42,621 nucleotides of DNA, from assembly GCA_017513285.1 (NCBI GenBank), contig JAFXGD010000033.1, positions 1-42,621 on the forward strand, read 5' to 3'. This document shows, in pieces, positions 41,803 through 42,621 of this stretch. A program made the position numbers and the translations under genes. The DNA comes from Alphaproteobacteria bacterium (GTDB taxonomy: Bacteria > Pseudomonadota > Alphaproteobacteria > Rs-D84). Numbering within the stretch: position 1 is the first letter of the stretch; the number at the start of each line of letters is the position of its first letter. A model generated the notes under the pieces. It ran no database searches. It was not told where the DNA came from and saw only the letters and a program-made list of their open reading frames with translations.

Positions 41803-42621
41803 ATGGCAAAATTACGCAAACAAAACATTTTCAATACCACCACTGCGGCGATTAAGTTCGTGTTATTTTGGGTTATGGTTGTGATTCAATTACCCATATT
41901 GGTATTGTTGCCCCGTCGTGCGGCGGTACATTATATGCCTGTATTCATGTGGTTTTTAATCAAATTGGCGGGCATTAAAATTGTTGTGCATGGCAAATTG
42001 TCGGACCGTCGTCCTTTAATGGTTGTTGCCAATCACATATCTGTATTTGAATTGGCGACATTTCCATGCGTTTTCCGTGGCAGTTTTATTGCCAAGAAAG
42101 AAATGGAAAATTGGCCATTGGTCGGTTGGGTCGCCAAGAAATTTGGTGTAATTTTTGTAGATCGTCGTCCGTCGCATGCCCGTGATGCATTAGCGGTTGT
42201 TCAAAATGCGGTAAAAAATGTCACATATCCTATGATATTATTTCCCGAAGGCACAACCACAAATGGCGCCTATGTCAAACCGTTTAAAAGCACGTTGTTC
42301 AGTTTTGTTGAAAATTCCAACATAACGGTTCAGCCAATGGCAATGCACTATCGTTATCGTGATGGCAGTGTTATTGATGAACAAACGCTGGCCGACCATT
42401 TTGCATATTTTGACAATGCGAAAATGGACATGGGGCCACGCTGTAAAATCGAACGCAGTGCCTTTGGTCAAGTATTTCATATCATGATGTTGGGTGGATT
42501 TACGGTTGAAATAACCTTGTTGCCGCCCCCGTCTTTGGACGGTATGGACAGAAAGCAGATTGCCGAAACTCTGCAAAAAATCGTTTCGGACAAATACATG
42601 GAATTAAAAGACAAGAAATAA
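41803..42621 (+). CDS. olsA: OlsA/PlsC-type 1-acyl-glycerol-3-phosphate acyltransferase
   Basis: A 272-aa membrane-associated acyltransferase, complete: its stop is the last codon of the window. An N-terminal hydrophobic segment (AAIKFVLFWVMVVIQLPILV) precedes the acyltransferase motifs: VVANHISVFELATF, VGWVAKKFGVIFVDRR, and ILFPEGTTTNGAYVKPFKST. The first motif reads NHISVFE, HX4E instead of the usual catalytic HX4D. OlsA adds the second acyl chain to lyso-ornithine lipid, while PlsC acylates lysophosphatidate; the neighbour favours OlsA, but either substrate is possible. Confidence 0.8.
   Translation: MAKLRKQNIFNTTTAAIKFVLFWVMVVIQLPILVLLPRRAAVHYMPVFMWFLIKLAGIKIVVHGKLSDRRPLMVVANHISVFELATFPCVFRGSFIAKKEMENWPLVGWVAKKFGVIFVDRRPSHARDALAVVQNAVKNVTYPMILFPEGTTTNGAYVKPFKSTLFSFVENSNITVQPMAMHYRYRDGSVIDEQTLADHFAYFDNAKMDMGPRCKIERSAFGQVFHIMMLGGFTVEITLLPPPSLDGMDRKQIAETLQKIVSDKYMELKDKK

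Noticed and set aside
1-42621. Alternative genetic code (TGA read as Trp)
   Set aside because: Conserved Trp positions use TGG, the tRNA-Trp anticodon is CCA, and TGA ends genes such as the GT4 gene at 39458.
1-42621. CRISPR array, transposon or long tandem repeat
   Set aside because: No regularly spaced repeats, transposase-like genes or terminal inverted repeats were found; only short terminator-type palindromes recur.

Overview
The window reads as a chromosomal segment of an AT-leaning, uncultured alphaproteobacterium. The IF-2 N-terminus, a trnW-secE-nusG-rplKAJL-rpoBC block, an OlsB/OlsA-type ornithine-lipid pair, and a VirB-type secretion core next to housekeeping genes all fit that class. 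Stop codons are ordinary, including TGA, and Trp is read by a CCA tRNA, so the genetic code is standard. Codon choice (TTG for Leu, CGT for Arg) is uniform, and no insertion sequence, CRISPR array or clear foreign island is visible. The exact order cannot be fixed from sequence alone; host-associated, partly reduced lineages are the best guess.

Left edge (1-2600, minus strand): type IV secretion core virB8-virB9-virB10, the last cut by the window edge. VirB9 carries an unusual C-terminal SPOR-like tail. Middle-left (2690-14600, plus): tRNA-Trp, secE, nusG, rplK, rplA, a structured L10 leader, rplJ, rplL, rpoB, rpoC, with hairpins in nearly every junction. Then rpmF-plsX, a bidirectional terminator, a solitary divergent mraZ with its own promoter and TGG-repeat operator, and two unrecognised single genes (113 and 171 aa), each followed by a terminator.

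Centre (17950-27450): rpsA with a foldable leader and no Shine-Dalgarno, a short-type adenylate kinase, and minus-strand units trpS-SIMPL-xerC and nusA-infB. The nusA leader contains a terminator-like hairpin. Right (27509-42621): lpxD-fabZ, rpsF-rpsR-rplI, an unrecognised HExxH protein, efp, ppa, hemW-M13 peptidase, an outer-membrane protein followed by a lytic transglycosylase, two glycosyltransferases, and olsB-olsA ending exactly at the window edge.

The genes are mainly transcription, translation and envelope functions. Several classical operons are dismantled: mraZ stands without rsmH, nusA-infB lacks rimP/ylxR/rbfA/truB, lpxD-fabZ lacks lpxA, and plsX lacks fabH. New promoters and terminators of a common style (TTGATT/TTGCAA, 16-18 base spacer, TATAAT-like; CCCCC-AAAY-GGGGG hairpins) separate the fragments. 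The most interesting leads are the VirB9-SPOR fusion, the orphan 113-aa gene with a long structured leader, the mraZ operator, and the leader and junction hairpins at nusA, rpsA, rplJ, rpoBC and rpmF/plsX.
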